From: Bacillus sp. ISL-51
GTDB lineage: Bacteria > Bacillota > Bacilli > Bacillales > Bacillaceae
NCBI RefSeq assembly: GCF_018613535.1
Contig: NZ_JAGGQB010000002.1
Coordinates: 224,562 to 288,561 of the forward strand
DNA length: 64,000 nt
Direction: 5' to 3'
Shown: piece by piece, positions 1 through 9,025 of the stretch
Layout: the number at the start of each line of letters is the position of its first letter
How positions within the stretch are numbered: the stretch's first letter is position 1
Program-made: the position numbers and the translations under genes
Notes under the pieces: model-generated
The model's input: only the letters and a program-made list of their open reading frames with translations
The model's database searches: none
What the model was told of the DNA's origin: nothing

Positions 1-214
1 GGTAAATTATACTACAAAATTTAAATCATTAGAGGTATAATATTCCTAGAGTATTTCTGCATTCAATATGGACTTTTTATAAGGCCTATTGATAGTTGCG
101 TAATATGATATATTTTGAGAAATCAGGCTTTGGGAAACGCTTTATTCCTTTTCATCAAGGTTCATATTGATCATGTACCTATACTCGTTTCTATCAGACT
201 AGGAGTGATAATCA

Positions 215-1255
215 ATGAAAGCGGCAAGATGGCACAATCAAAAAGACATTCGAATCGAAAACATTGATGAACCTAAAGCAGAACCGGGAAAAGTCAAAAT
301 TAAAGTCAAATGGTGCGGAATTTGCGGAAGCGACCTTCATGAATACTTAGGAGGCCCTATCTTTATTCCGGTCGGCAAACCGCATCCATTAACAAACGAA
401 ACTGCGCCTGTCACAATGGGCCACGAATTCTCAGGAGAAGTCGTGGAAGTGGGCGAAGGCGTCAAAAATTACAGCGTCGGCGACCGTGTCGTCGTTGAAC
501 CGATTTTTGCCACACACGGGCATCAGGGAGCCTACAACCTTGATGAACAAATGGGCTTTTTAGGCTTAGCAGGAGGCGGCGGCGGATTTTCTGAATATGT
601 CTCCGTCGACGAAGAATTGCTGTTTAAGCTTCCTGAAGAGCTTTCTTACGAACAAGGCGCACTTGTTGAGCCTTCAGCGGTTGCGCTTTACGCCGTACGC
701 CAAAGCAAATTAAAAGCGGGCGACACGGCTGCCGTTTTTGGCTGCGGACCGATCGGGCTGCTTGTCATTGAAGCCCTGAAGGCAGCGGGAGCTACGGATA
801 TTTACGCGGTTGAACTTTCACCTGAACGTCAGGAAAAGGCGAAAGAGCTTGGCGCTATCATCATTGATCCGTCAAAAACGGATGATGTCGTTGAAGAAAT
901 CGCAAAACGCACAAACGGCGGCGTTGATGTTTCTTATGAAGTAACAGGCGTCCCTGTCGTTCTCCGTCAAGCGATTCAATCAACAAGCATCGCGGGTGAA
1001 ACAGTTATCGTCAGCATCTGGGAAAAAGGTGCGGAAATCCATCCGAACGATATCGTCATCAAAGAACGGACCGTTAAAGGCATTATCGGCTACCGTGACA
1101 TTTTCCCTTCCGTCCTCGCACTGATGAAAGAGGGCTACTTCTCAGCAGATAAGCTCGTCACGAAAAAAATCGTGCTCGACGATCTGATTGAAGAAGGCTT
1201 CGGCGCTTTAATCAAAGAGAAAAACCAAGTAAAAATCTTAGTAAAACCGAACTAA
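215..1255 (+). CDS. bdhA: (R,R)-butanediol / acetoin dehydrogenase, zinc-dependent MDR family
   Basis: Interconverts acetoin and 2,3-butanediol with NAD(H) in the cytosol, a late fermentation step. The 346-aa protein has the N-terminal GroES-like domain with the catalytic-zinc signature WCGICGSDLHE (about residues 33-43) and GHEFSGEVVEVGEG (about 69-82). A Rossmann motif AVFGCGPIGLL lies near residue 173. The sequence closely resembles B. subtilis BdhA (YdjL). The start is set by the GGAG-type ribosome site in taggagtgataatcaATG. It is a single-gene unit closed by a hairpin terminator. An unrelated zinc alcohol or polyol dehydrogenase is the only alternative, and the resemblance makes it unlikely. 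Confidence 0.95.
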   Translation: MKAARWHNQKDIRIENIDEPKAEPGKVKIKVKWCGICGSDLHEYLGGPIFIPVGKPHPLTNETAPVTMGHEFSGEVVEVGEGVKNYSVGDRVVVEPIFATHGHQGAYNLDEQMGFLGLAGGGGGFSEYVSVDEELLFKLPEELSYEQGALVEPSAVALYAVRQSKLKAGDTAAVFGCGPIGLLVIEALKAAGATDIYAVELSPERQEKAKELGAIIIDPSKTDDVVEEIAKRTNGGVDVSYEVTGVPVVLRQAIQSTSIAGETVIVSIWEKGAEIHPNDIVIKERTVKGIIGYRDIFPSVLALMKEGYFSADKLVTKKIVLDDLIEEGFGALIKEKNQVKILVKPN

Positions 1256-1284
1256 GCCGTTCAGCAAAATACCAGACACATCCG

Positions 1285-1311
1285 AAAAGAGCCGTTCAGG
1301 CTCTTTTTTTT
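1285..1311 (+). terminator. intrinsic terminator of bdhA
   Basis: A short hairpin GAGCC-gttca-GGCTC is followed by a run of eight or more T. It lies 30 bases after the bdhA stop. Confidence 0.85.
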
Positions 1312-1358
1312 ACTTCTTCCTCTTTCCTTCCTTTTCCTTTTAAAAATGATGCACTCTG

Positions 1359-1386
1359 TGCAAACTATTTTTCACCCTGTCCCGTC
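1359..1386 (+). promoter_or_regulatory. ECF-type (autoregulated SigV) promoter of sigV-rsiV
   Basis: TGCAAAC (-35, ends 1365) and CGTC (-10, 1383-1386) are separated by 17 bases, the usual ECF geometry (AAC ... CGTC). They sit about 55 bases before sigV. In B. subtilis the sigV operon is transcribed by SigV itself; the element is seen directly, the sigma assignment is inferred. Confidence 0.7.
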
Positions 1387-1442
1387 TATCCTTAGGTAAC
1401 AGCCTATGATACGTATTTTCAAAAAAGGAGCCCTTTAAAGCA

Positions 1443-1940
1443 ATGAAGAATCAAACAGCCAAAGCGTCGCTTGTGACGTGCATAACTGAGCGTAAGGAAG
1501 ACTTTTACAGGTTGGCCTACAGTTATGTAAAGAACAAGGATGACGCGTTAGATATTGTACAGGAATCGATTCAAAAAGCGCTGACGTCAGTCGATTCCGT
1601 CCGAAATCCCGATACGATTAAAAGCTGGTTTTATAGTATTTTAGTGCGCACCGCCATTGATTTTCTCCGCAAGCAGAAAAAACTTAAAGTGATGGATGAC
1701 GAAACGATTGAGTTTTTAAGCCGCGGAAAGGAAGATCACTACAAAGACACGGACCTTCATGAAGCGCTTGAAGAGCTGCCGCACCCATATAAAACGATCA
1801 TTATTCTGCGTTTCTTTGAAGACTTGAAATTAGAAGAAATCGCGGAGATCACGGGGGAAAACATCAACACCGTCAAAACACGCCTTTACAGAGGCCTGAA
1901 GCTTATGCGCATTCAGTTGACGAAGGAGGATCTTTCTTAA
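1443..1940 (+). CDS. sigV: ECF RNA polymerase sigma factor SigV
   Basis: A 165-aa extracytoplasmic-function sigma factor. Region 2 (about residues 15-80) has the motif DDALDIVQES; region 4 (about 105-160) has the HTH LEEIAEITGENINTVKTRLYR. It is almost identical in character to B. subtilis SigV, which is released when lysozyme triggers cleavage of RsiV and then activates oatA, dltABCDE and its own operon. The ribosome site is aaaggag about 10 bases upstream. The stop overlaps the rsiV start by one base (TAATG), so the two are translationally coupled. Confidence 0.95.
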   Translation: MKNQTAKASLVTCITERKEDFYRLAYSYVKNKDDALDIVQESIQKALTSVDSVRNPDTIKSWFYSILVRTAIDFLRKQKKLKVMDDETIEFLSRGKEDHYKDTDLHEALEELPHPYKTIIILRFFEDLKLEEIAEITGENINTVKTRLYRGLKLMRIQLTKEDLS

Positions 1941-2800
1941 TGGAAAAGAGATTAGAACAATTAAGAGAAGAGTATAAAAATGTGCCCATTCCTAAAGAAC
2001 TGGACAGCATTGTCGAAAAAGCCCTTCAGCATAAACCGAAAAAGAAACGAATCGTAATGTGGCCGACATCGGCGGCAGTCGCAGCGGCCGTCTTATTTAC
2101 CGCCGTTGTGAATATCAATCCTGATGCCGCACACGCCATGTCAAAAATCCCCGTTATCGGCAAGGTCGTCCAAGCCATCACATTCGTCGAAACGAAAGAA
2201 GAAAAAGACCAATCAAGCATCGATGTAAAAACGCCCGCCCTGTCCGGCCTTTCTAATCACGAGCTTGAGGACAGCATCAACCAAAATTATATGAAAGAAA
2301 GCAAACAGCTGTATCAGGAATTTATGCAGGCGACCTCCAAAAAGAAAAAAGGCCACCTCAGCATCTACAGCGATTACGAAACCGTAACTGACACGCCGGA
2401 CCTTATCTCAATACGCCGTGATATTGAAAAAACCCAAGCGTCATCTTACACCCAAAGCCGTTATATCACGATTGATAAGAAGAATGAGGCCTTGCTTACG
2501 TTAAAGAGCTTATTTAAAGATGACCGATATATTAAAGTCATCAGCCAAAATATAAAAGAACAAATGAAAAAGCAAATGAAAGAGGACTCGGATAAAATAT
2601 ATTGGGTTTCAGGAGATGATATGACAGAGCCTTTCAAAGCCATTCATGATGATCAAAACTTCTATATTACAGACCATCACAAACTCGTCATTTCATTTGA
2701 CGAATATGAAGTGGCACCCGGATATATGGGCGTTACAGAGTTTAAAATTCCGACTTCCGTGATCTCACACCTGCTCGTCGGAGACCGCTACATCAGGTAA
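1940..2800 (+). CDS. rsiV: anti-sigma-V factor RsiV (lysozyme receptor)
   Basis: A 286-aa single-pass membrane protein. The cytosolic N-terminus (about residues 1-38, SigV-binding) is followed by one transmembrane segment (about 39-57, VMWPTSAAVAAAVLFTAVV). The large extracytoplasmic part matches the DUF4179/DUF3298 arrangement of RsiV. In B. subtilis it holds SigV inactive, binds lysozyme directly, and is then cleaved by signal peptidase and RasP. The start overlaps the sigV stop. The operon ends here at a strong hairpin, whereas in B. subtilis, as I remember it, oatA is co-transcribed. Confidence 0.93.
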   Translation: MEKRLEQLREEYKNVPIPKELDSIVEKALQHKPKKKRIVMWPTSAAVAAAVLFTAVVNINPDAAHAMSKIPVIGKVVQAITFVETKEEKDQSSIDVKTPALSGLSNHELEDSINQNYMKESKQLYQEFMQATSKKKKGHLSIYSDYETVTDTPDLISIRRDIEKTQASSYTQSRYITIDKKNEALLTLKSLFKDDRYIKVISQNIKEQMKKQMKEDSDKIYWVSGDDMTEPFKAIHDDQNFYITDHHKLVISFDEYEVAPGYMGVTEFKIPTSVISHLLVGDRYIR

Positions 2801-2804
2801 ATAA

Positions 2805-2847
2805 AGAAAAAAATCCATGATTCCGCAGGTCATGGATTTTTTCTTTT
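2805..2847 (+). terminator. intrinsic terminator of sigV-rsiV
   Basis: The arms AAAAATCCATGA and TCATGGATTTTT enclose a short loop and run into a T tract. It separates rsiV from oatA and therefore demands a separate oatA promoter or readthrough. Confidence 0.9.
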
Positions 2848-2949
2848 CCCCCTGATAACAGCCAATTCCTCAGGGGCCCTTTTCATGATATAGACGCTGA
2901 AAGGGGACAAAAAAGTTTAAGAGAATCAGAACATTTCATTCATTTTTTC

Positions 2950-2977
2950 TGAAACAAAATCCCCTGCCTTATGCGTC
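2950..2977 (+). promoter_or_regulatory. candidate ECF (SigV-type) promoter of oatA
   Basis: TGAAAC (2950-2955) and CGTC (2974-2977) lie 18 bases apart, one base longer than the usual ECF spacing. They are about 95 bases before the oatA start and just after the rsiV terminator. This suggests oatA is an independent SigV-class target here. Confidence 0.55.
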
Positions 2978-3069
2978 TATTAACGGAACGAATGGAAGAC
3001 TGTACAGAACTCTGCCATAACTATCCGCAAAACAGCGAGAATAACCGCACACACTATTGGAGGAATACC

Positions 3070-4986
3070 ATGTTAGACAAGACACAACATCGCCGCTATA
3101 TCCCCGGACTGGACGGACTTCGAGCTTTTGCCGTACTGGCGGTCATCGCTTATCATCTAAACTTCAATTGGGCCGACGGCGGCTTCATTGGCGTTGATAT
3201 CTTTTTTGTTTTATCAGGCTATTTAATTACATCGATCATATTGCCTGCGCAGGGAAATGAAATCACTCTGGATTTTCGCGATTTTTGGGTGCGCCGGATT
3301 CGGCGTCTTCTGCCGGCGGCTTACCTCATGATCATCACAACTGTTATATGGGTCGTATTGTTCAACCGGGAGCTTCTGCATACAGTACGCGGAGATGCGG
3401 TCTCTTCTCTCTTTTACATAAGCAATTGGTGGTTTATTTTCCATAAGCTTTCCTATTTTGACAGCTTCGGTTCTCCTTCGCCGTTAAAAAACCTTTGGTC
3501 ACTGGCGATTGAAGAACAGTTTTATATGATATGGCCCTTCATCCTGCTTGCGGGAATGCACATATGTAAAAAACGGACCCGGCTTGCGGCCGCGGTTATG
3601 TTCTTCGCGCTATGCTCAGCTGTCATGATGAGTATCATGTATGTGCCGGGCGGAGACCCGAGCCGTGTCTACTACGGGACCGATACACGTTCATTTGAAC
3701 TGCTCATCGGGTGCTCGTTAGCCCTTGTGTGGCCGATGAAACGATTGTCATCGAAACGGCTGCCGAGCAGCATGAAACATATCCTGCACGGCACTGAGCT
3801 TGCCGCTTTTACCGTGTTACTGGTTTGCGTCGTTTCCGTTGATGAATATGAGCCCTTCCTTTACAGAGGAGGCATGCTTCTGATCAGCATCACCGCAGCC
3901 GCTCTCATAGCGTGTGTGTGCCATCCAAGCAGCTTTTTAGGACATGTGCTCTCATGGAAGCCGCTGCGCTGGATCGGAACAAGATCATACGGCATTTATC
4001 TCTGGCATTATCCCGTTATCGTATTAAGCACACCTGTTCAAGAAATCGGGAATCCGGTTTATTGGCATGCCGTCATCAGGATCGGCGCAACTTTCATTCT
4101 TGCCGAGCTTTCCTATCATTTTATTGAGAAGCCAATCCGCACCGACGGTTTCCGGCCATTTTTCCGCCGGGTTTTTCTGAACAGATTTCTGGAATGGAAA
4201 ACGTCCTCTGTCATCAGCAGGATGTCGATAGGCCTCATTCTTGCCGCCGTCCTCGTTTTTGCGGGCGGACTGTCCGGAATAGCCGAGGGAAAAAAACAGC
4301 CGCAATGGACTTATACGCAAAGCGCTCAAGAAACAAACGCAGGTTCAGATCAGCCGCATGACCATCATAAACCGGCAGCGGATGAAAAGAAAAAGAAAGA
4401 CGAGAAACCGAAAACAGCTTCAGCACCAGAAAAGAAAGAAACAAAAAGAAAAACAGATGCAAGCGCGCATAAAGAAAAAAAGGAGCACTCATCTCAGCAG
4501 GCAGCGGCTCAAAAGCCGGCCCATTCTGATAAAGAAGTGTTAGCCATCGGAGATTCCGTTATGCTGGACATTGCATCAAGTCTCCGGCAGTCTGTTCCCC
4601 ATGTCACCATCGACGGGAAAGTGGGAAGACAAGTCTCACAAGCGCTTCAGCTGACGTCGGAATACGCGTCATTTAATCAGCCGGGCAAAGCGGTCATCAT
4701 TGAGTTAGGGACGAACGGCTATTTCACAAACAGCCAAATTGAAGAGCTGGTCAACTCTTTCTCAAAAGCTCATATCTACCTCGTGAATACACGTGTGCCG
4801 CGGCAGTGGGAAAGCAAGGTAAACGAGTCATTGCGCCAGCAGGCAAACACCCGTCAAAATATTACGTTAGTGGATTGGCATGCCAAAGCTCTTCAGCACC
4901 CGGAATTTTTCACTCCTGACGGCGTACATTTGGTGCCTAAGGGCGCCGAAGCATTAACCGCTCTTATCGTTCAAGCGATGAAATAA
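3070..4986 (+). CDS. oatA: peptidoglycan O-acetyltransferase OatA (YrhL)
   Basis: O-acetylates muramic acid C6 of peptidoglycan, giving lysozyme resistance; it is an integral membrane enzyme with an extracytoplasmic catalytic domain. Residues about 10-370 are an Acyltransferase_3 domain (start PGLDGLRAFAVLAVIAYHL, then FIGVDIFFVLSGYL) with about ten transmembrane helices. A charged Lys/Glu-rich linker follows, then a C-terminal SGNH domain with IGDSVM (Ser nucleophile) and the DGVH catalytic Asp/His pair. The open frame reaches back to 2971, but the ATG at 3070 is preceded by a good site (tggaggaatacc), and the upstream part overlaps the promoter. Protein length is 638 aa. Confidence 0.92.
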   Translation: MLDKTQHRRYIPGLDGLRAFAVLAVIAYHLNFNWADGGFIGVDIFFVLSGYLITSIILPAQGNEITLDFRDFWVRRIRRLLPAAYLMIITTVIWVVLFNRELLHTVRGDAVSSLFYISNWWFIFHKLSYFDSFGSPSPLKNLWSLAIEEQFYMIWPFILLAGMHICKKRTRLAAAVMFFALCSAVMMSIMYVPGGDPSRVYYGTDTRSFELLIGCSLALVWPMKRLSSKRLPSSMKHILHGTELAAFTVLLVCVVSVDEYEPFLYRGGMLLISITAAALIACVCHPSSFLGHVLSWKPLRWIGTRSYGIYLWHYPVIVLSTPVQEIGNPVYWHAVIRIGATFILAELSYHFIEKPIRTDGFRPFFRRVFLNRFLEWKTSSVISRMSIGLILAAVLVFAGGLSGIAEGKKQPQWTYTQSAQETNAGSDQPHDHHKPAADEKKKKDEKPKTASAPEKKETKRKTDASAHKEKKEHSSQQAAAQKPAHSDKEVLAIGDSVMLDIASSLRQSVPHVTIDGKVGRQVSQALQLTSEYASFNQPGKAVIIELGTNGYFTNSQIEELVNSFSKAHIYLVNTRVPRQWESKVNESLRQQANTRQNITLVDWHAKALQHPEFFTPDGVHLVPKGAEALTALIVQAMK

Positions 4987-4993
4987 ATACAGC

Positions 4994-5025
4994 AAAAAAA
5001 GAGGCCTTCTTAGAGCCTCTTTTTT
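4994..5025. terminator. bidirectional terminator between oatA and ydjI
   Basis: AAAAAAGAGGC-cttcttaga-GCCTCTTTTTT is symmetrical with A- and T-tracts on both sides. It can end both converging transcripts. Confidence 0.88.
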
Positions 5026-5034
5026 GTATCCTAT

Positions 5035-6039
5035 TTATACGAGCTTATGGCCGCAATTCGGGCAGAAATTCGCTTCGCCCGTTTTCGTGCCGCAGTTCGG
5101 ACAGAAATTCGGCTTAGCCGCTCCTTCCGAACCATTTGAAGGTGCAGGCGCCTGATGTTGCTGGTTTTGATTTTGCTGTGACTGGTTCTGCTGATTTTGA
5201 TTCATTTGGTTCATCATTTGATTCGCCATATTCATTCCCATCATCATACCGGCCATATCAGAGGCAGGGCCGCTTCCGCTCATTTTTCCGGACGCCATTC
5301 CGTCCGTCATGGAAATCTGCTGGTACCGATTCACATCGCCCACCATGCCGTAAGAAGCATTTTTCGTAATCATATCCTGAACTTCCTGCGGATAGTTAAA
5401 GCTCATAATGTTGAAACCCGTGATCGACATGCCGTCTCCGATAAGCTGCATATCCAAGTCTTCCTTAATCCCTTTCCCGATCTCAAAGGAATTCGATTGC
5501 AGATTAAACATGTCTTTTCCTTCTCTTGTGATCCATTTCATCAGAAGCTGATCAAGAATAGACGTAATCCGTATTTTAATGTCTTCCACTAAGTAGCTGT
5601 CTCTGACACCGGCAATTTTATCAATCAAGCTAATGTAATCCATGACCTTAAAGTTGAACGTTCCATTTGCCCGGATCGGCATGCCCCCCGGCATTCCCGC
5701 CGCCGGAATGTTAATGGCGTTTTTCGTGCCCCATTTCACGGTGAATTCCTTCGTGTTGACAAATAACACCTCAGCCCGCATTCCGCTGTTAAAACCAAAC
5801 TTAAACCCTTTTAACGTTGATAAAAACGGGATAATTTCAGATTCAATATCATAATCGCCGTCATCACGGAAAATCCCTTCAATCTTGCCGTTATATAAAA
5901 AGATGGCATCCTGGCCGGGCCGGATGATCAGCCGGCTCCCCTTTTTGATTTCACGGTTGTTCCATTTATAGAAAACCATATCATCTCTAAACTCTTCCCA
6001 TTCCACAACATTCGCTAACTGATTTCTGAAAAAGCCCAT
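5035..6039 (-). CDS. ydjI: YdjI-like SPFH-domain protein with C-terminal zinc ribbon
   Basis: A 334-aa protein of the SPFH/virion-core-like family. The N-terminal SPFH fold covers about residues 20-230, followed by a Met/Gln/Asn-rich linker (about 255-300). The C-terminus is a short double zinc ribbon, FCPNCGTKTGEANFCPNCG. It is last in the pspA-ydjGHI operon; in B. subtilis YdjG, YdjH and YdjI recruit and stabilise PspA at stressed membranes. The start has the site aaaggaattgatcatac-ATG. The zinc ribbon probably mediates protein contacts; that is inference. Confidence 0.88.
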   Translation of the reverse strand: MGFFRNQLANVVEWEEFRDDMVFYKWNNREIKKGSRLIIRPGQDAIFLYNGKIEGIFRDDGDYDIESEIIPFLSTLKGFKFGFNSGMRAEVLFVNTKEFTVKWGTKNAINIPAAGMPGGMPIRANGTFNFKVMDYISLIDKIAGVRDSYLVEDIKIRITSILDQLLMKWITREGKDMFNLQSNSFEIGKGIKEDLDMQLIGDGMSITGFNIMSFNYPQEVQDMITKNASYGMVGDVNRYQQISMTDGMASGKMSGSGPASDMAGMMMGMNMANQMMNQMNQNQQNQSQQNQNQQHQAPAPSNGSEGAAKPNFCPNCGTKTGEANFCPNCGHKLV

Positions 6040-6066
6040 GTATGATCAATTCCTTTACGTATAAAT

Positions 6067-6831
6067 TTAAAAACTTCCTTTGCTGCCGCTGTATGAGGTG
6101 CCGCCTCTTGTCACTCCGCCGTCGCTGTCATTGTCTTTGTCAGACGGCTTTCTTTCTCTTGTGACGGTCGTTCTGATATACGTGTCGTGCTGGTCCAGCA
6201 CTTCAGACGTGTCGTGATTCATATACGTGCTGCCGGTAACGGTGACCTTGCCGCCGGAATTGTACACCATCACAGTAACGGCAATCCCCGCAACCGCCGC
6301 GGCGGCAATCAGCTGAAACCACCATTTAAACAACAGGTTGTCAGACTGGTCCCCGGGGCTTTTCCCCATATCTTTATAGGACATCTTCATATACGTTTGA
6401 AACGCCTTATCATAATGCCCGTCAGAAATGTCCGAGGAAATCGTATTCCTGATCGTATTCAGCCTGCTGCTGTCCAAATACTTCTCTGCCTTTTGATAGC
6501 CGGAGATAAATACCTCCCGCCCCTTCATATCGATGGTCAGCATCGCCGTGCTGCCGTGAAAATGGCTGTCATAAAAGTCCCCGGCGTATTGCGCAATATC
6601 CTTACCGTCTGTACCGTTTACGGTCAGAATGATAAAATCGGTTTTTCGTTTTGCGCCCAGCTTGCCTGCCAGCGCCTCAAGCTTCCCGATTTCTTCCTTC
6701 GTTAAAAGATTGGCATTGTCATAGACATATTGCTTCTGTCCTGAAGCTTCTGCCGATGTATGTACTGCAAAAGGCAAAAGCAGCAAAAGAACGAAGCAAA
6801 CGAGAAACGCTTTTCCGATAAATGTTCTCAT
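6067..6831 (-). CDS. ydjH: YdjH, TPM-domain membrane protein of the PspA system
   Basis: The 254-aa product starts with a signal peptide or TM segment (FLVCFVLLLLLPFAVHTSAEA). A TPM_phosphatase-type domain follows (about residues 35-160, VYDNANLLTKEEIGKLEALA), then a second TM helix (about 170-190) and a low-complexity Gly/Ser/Thr tail. The frame is open to 6906, but the ATG at 6831 overlaps the ydjG stop (TGATG) and has a GGGAGGCGG site, so it is preferred. It acts with YdjG as a membrane platform for YdjI and PspA in B. subtilis. Confidence 0.87.
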   Translation of the reverse strand: MRTFIGKAFLVCFVLLLLLPFAVHTSAEASGQKQYVYDNANLLTKEEIGKLEALAGKLGAKRKTDFIILTVNGTDGKDIAQYAGDFYDSHFHGSTAMLTIDMKGREVFISGYQKAEKYLDSSRLNTIRNTISSDISDGHYDKAFQTYMKMSYKDMGKSPGDQSDNLLFKWWFQLIAAAAVAGIAVTVMVYNSGGKVTVTGSTYMNHDTSEVLDQHDTYIRTTVTRERKPSDKDNDSDGGVTRGGTSYSGSKGSF

Positions 6832-7856
6832 CAAAAACCGCCTCCCATCATCAGTGAGACGAGTCTTAAAGCTAAAAACGTCCCGGCGGTAATTCCGCCG
6901 AACCACGCGGCAACTTTTCCAGAGCTGATCGGCGGTTTGCCGACCACCTTGCCGGTCTGCCCGTTCATCGCAAAAATGTGCTCAGTCCGTTCATAGTCAT
7001 AACTGACCATCCAAACCGGAAGCAGCACATAAAAGCTGTTCAATTTGTTTGTGTGAATGTCTTCGTCTGTTATATCGACCGTTGTATAGCCGGAGAAGGT
7101 AGATCTTACATAAGAATCAATATAATGGCTGATTTTATCCTTCGCCCGCGGGAACAGATCGTCATCGGTATAATTATACTTTTCCGCTATATAACCTGCT
7201 AAATAAGCCGTATTAAACTCCTTCAGCTCACTATAGGAATACGGCTCTAATTTGTCCATTAATTCATCACTCATTTTTTCTGAAGCGTCGACCGGAATCT
7301 TGAGATAATCAAGGTTGATATCACGGAACGCGTTGAAATACTCCGTCTCCGTCACTCGGTATTCCCCATCATCATAATGATGCACTCTCGTACAAACGGC
7401 ATTGACCTGAACCTTGCTGTTTAAATCAAACATCCAAAACGGGACATACATGCCGGTGATATTCTTCACCCGATCGGCTGACATAAAACCCTTCGGCGTC
7501 AGACGGCCGTTTCTGCACCATTTTTTAAATGCGCTCATTGCCTCGTCTTTGCTGATCGTAAAAGGAATCACCATTGAAGGCGCAAGATTTCCCGATAAGC
7601 GGTCGGCAAGGACGGCGGCTCCTCCGCAAAAACCGCACGTCGTGGCAGTCGTTTCCGCCTCCGTCATTAACACGGCTCCGCAGTTCTCACAGCGGTACTC
7701 GTTCGCCTCATGTTCAGAAAATCTCGTCGTAATATACTCTTTTGGCAGGCTTTCAATCTGATCCTGCCGCCCGCAGCTGTGACATGTCAGCATGCCGGAT
7801 GAACTGTCAAAGACCATATCATCGCCGCAGTTCGGGCATTTATAAGAAATGATCAT
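6831..7856 (-). CDS. ydjG: YdjG, zinc-ribbon membrane protein of the PspA system
   Basis: A 341-aa protein. The N-terminus carries three CxxC pairs in TFIIB-type zinc ribbons (YKCPNCGDDM, LTCHSCGRQD, YRCENCGAVL) and a fourth (CGFCGG). A long soluble part follows, with a C-terminal hydrophobic segment (about residues 315-338). It matches B. subtilis YdjG, partner of YdjH at the membrane. It lies 50 bases after pspA in the same transcript, and its stop overlaps the ydjH start. Confidence 0.87.
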   Translation of the reverse strand: MIISYKCPNCGDDMVFDSSSGMLTCHSCGRQDQIESLPKEYITTRFSEHEANEYRCENCGAVLMTEAETTATTCGFCGGAAVLADRLSGNLAPSMVIPFTISKDEAMSAFKKWCRNGRLTPKGFMSADRVKNITGMYVPFWMFDLNSKVQVNAVCTRVHHYDDGEYRVTETEYFNAFRDINLDYLKIPVDASEKMSDELMDKLEPYSYSELKEFNTAYLAGYIAEKYNYTDDDLFPRAKDKISHYIDSYVRSTFSGYTTVDITDEDIHTNKLNSFYVLLPVWMVSYDYERTEHIFAMNGQTGKVVGKPPISSGKVAAWFGGITAGTFLALRLVSLMMGGGF

Positions 7857-7906
7857 TCTGTTTCTCTCACTTTCTCTTTATATCGGACAAAGCTGAAGCC
7901 CGCTTT

Positions 7907-8593
7907 CTACTGATCTTTACTGAAAAGCATTTTCTGCTTGAGCGCCGCCAGTTCATCATCAACACTGCTTTGATTGCTGTCATATTTAGCCGTCAGATCG
8001 TCAATATCGTCTTTCGGAGACGCGTTCAGCTCCGCCATCGCATTGGCATGATCAAGCGCCCGGTTCACCTTGTCTTCCATTCTCCCGAAAGCTGACATCG
8101 ATTGACCCGCATTTGACACAGAGGATCCCAGTTTATTCATTCTCTCTTGCGTTTTTGCCACAGACCACTTCGCTTTGATGGCATTTCGGCGCGACTCAAG
8201 CTCCCCGATATCAGAAACAAGCTTGTCATGCATGTTCCGCATTTGAGACGCGTTGGAAGAAGCGATCTGATAAGCCGTTTGCAGCTCAGACAGCCTTGAT
8301 TCAACAGAGGTTTTCTTTTCCAAAAACGTCCTCGCATCCGCTTCATTGCCGGCCTGTAAAGCCTTCATCGCATAGTTTTCCATCTTTTCGGCATCAGCCT
8401 GGCACTCCGTTAAGGCTCTTTTCGCCCGCTGCTCCTCAGCCATGACAGAAGCCGTCTCCGCCTTTACTTTCCCTAAATCACTGTTTAAGTTCCGCAAATA
8501 TTGGTCAACCATTTTTTCAGGGTTCTCAGCTTTATCTAATAAAGCATTGATATTGCTCGACATAATATCTTTAAATCTTCCTAAAATACTCAT
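7907..8593 (-). CDS. pspA: phage-shock protein A homologue (PspA/IM30 family)
   Basis: A 228-aa, almost entirely helical coiled-coil protein of the PspA/Vipp1 (ESCRT-III-like) family (SILGRFKDIMSSNINALLDKAENPEKMVDQYLR at the N-terminus, split here only for context). It assembles on damaged membranes. As YdjF it is the first gene of a SigW-dependent operon in B. subtilis, and the upstream promoter fits that. The ribosome site is gggaggaaaatgaaaa-ATG. Confidence 0.93.
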   Translation of the reverse strand: MSILGRFKDIMSSNINALLDKAENPEKMVDQYLRNLNSDLGKVKAETASVMAEEQRAKRALTECQADAEKMENYAMKALQAGNEADARTFLEKKTSVESRLSELQTAYQIASSNASQMRNMHDKLVSDIGELESRRNAIKAKWSVAKTQERMNKLGSSVSNAGQSMSAFGRMEDKVNRALDHANAMAELNASPKDDIDDLTAKYDSNQSSVDDELAALKQKMLFSKDQ

Positions 8594-8642
8594 TTTTCAT
8601 TTTCCTCCCAAAATTAAATAGTAACAAATTCACAGTTATATA

Positions 8643-8668
8643 TACTGGTTTTTTTCAAAAAGGTTTCA
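8643..8668 (-). promoter_or_regulatory. SigW-like promoter of pspA-ydjGHI
   Basis: On the minus strand TGAAAC (8668-8663) is followed after a CTTTT tract and 17 bases by AGTA (8646-8643). The SigW consensus is TGAAAC-N16/17-CGTA, so only the first base of the -10 deviates. Confidence 0.7.
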
Positions 8669-8707
8669 TTTTCTCTTAAATTCATGTACAAATACATGAA
8701 AAAAGTC

Positions 8708-9025
8708 TCATTCAGCCCATTTGTGCCGGCGGGTATTCTTTATGACCAAATACAGTGAGAACAAAAAATAAATAAACAGCCCAATCATCAAACCGCTCAC
8801 TAACGGATAATGCTTCGCAGAATACACAAAGAAATCCAGCTGCGATATCTGTTCGGGCCTTGTAATCGTATCCGTCCCGTTCAGCAGCTTTGAAAATTTT
8901 GCTGTATAATTCCAATCAAACGAATCAGAAACAAGCTCACTCCCCTGATACCAATTCACAGCGGCGAGACAGAAAAAACAAAAAACAGAAAACGCGCATT
9001 GCACGATAAGAAATACACTTTTCAT
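8708..9025 (-). CDS. small membrane protein of unknown function
   Basis: A 105-aa protein with two hydrophobic segments: residues about 3-24 (FLIVQCAFSVFCFFCLAAV) and about 73-95 (VSGLMIGLFIYFLFSLYLVI). Between them is a polar extracytoplasmic loop of about 45 residues with no cysteine pair. A GGAGG site precedes the ATG. It sits alone between pspA and a broken membrane-protein gene. I do not recognise the family. Confidence 0.6.
   Translation of the reverse strand: MKSVFLIVQCAFSVFCFFCLAAVNWYQGSELVSDSFDWNYTAKFSKLLNGTDTITRPEQISQLDFFVYSAKHYPLVSGLMIGLFIYFLFSLYLVIKNTRRHKWAE

Noticed and set aside
130..146. A cre (CcpA) site upstream of bdhA
   Set aside because: The ggaaacgctttat sequence differs from the consensus at three positions, including conserved ends. 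Not enough to claim.
2971..3069. 33 extra N-terminal codons on oatA
   Set aside because: They overlap the probable promoter -10, lack a ribosome site, and the ATG at 3070 has a strong one that gives the normal family start.
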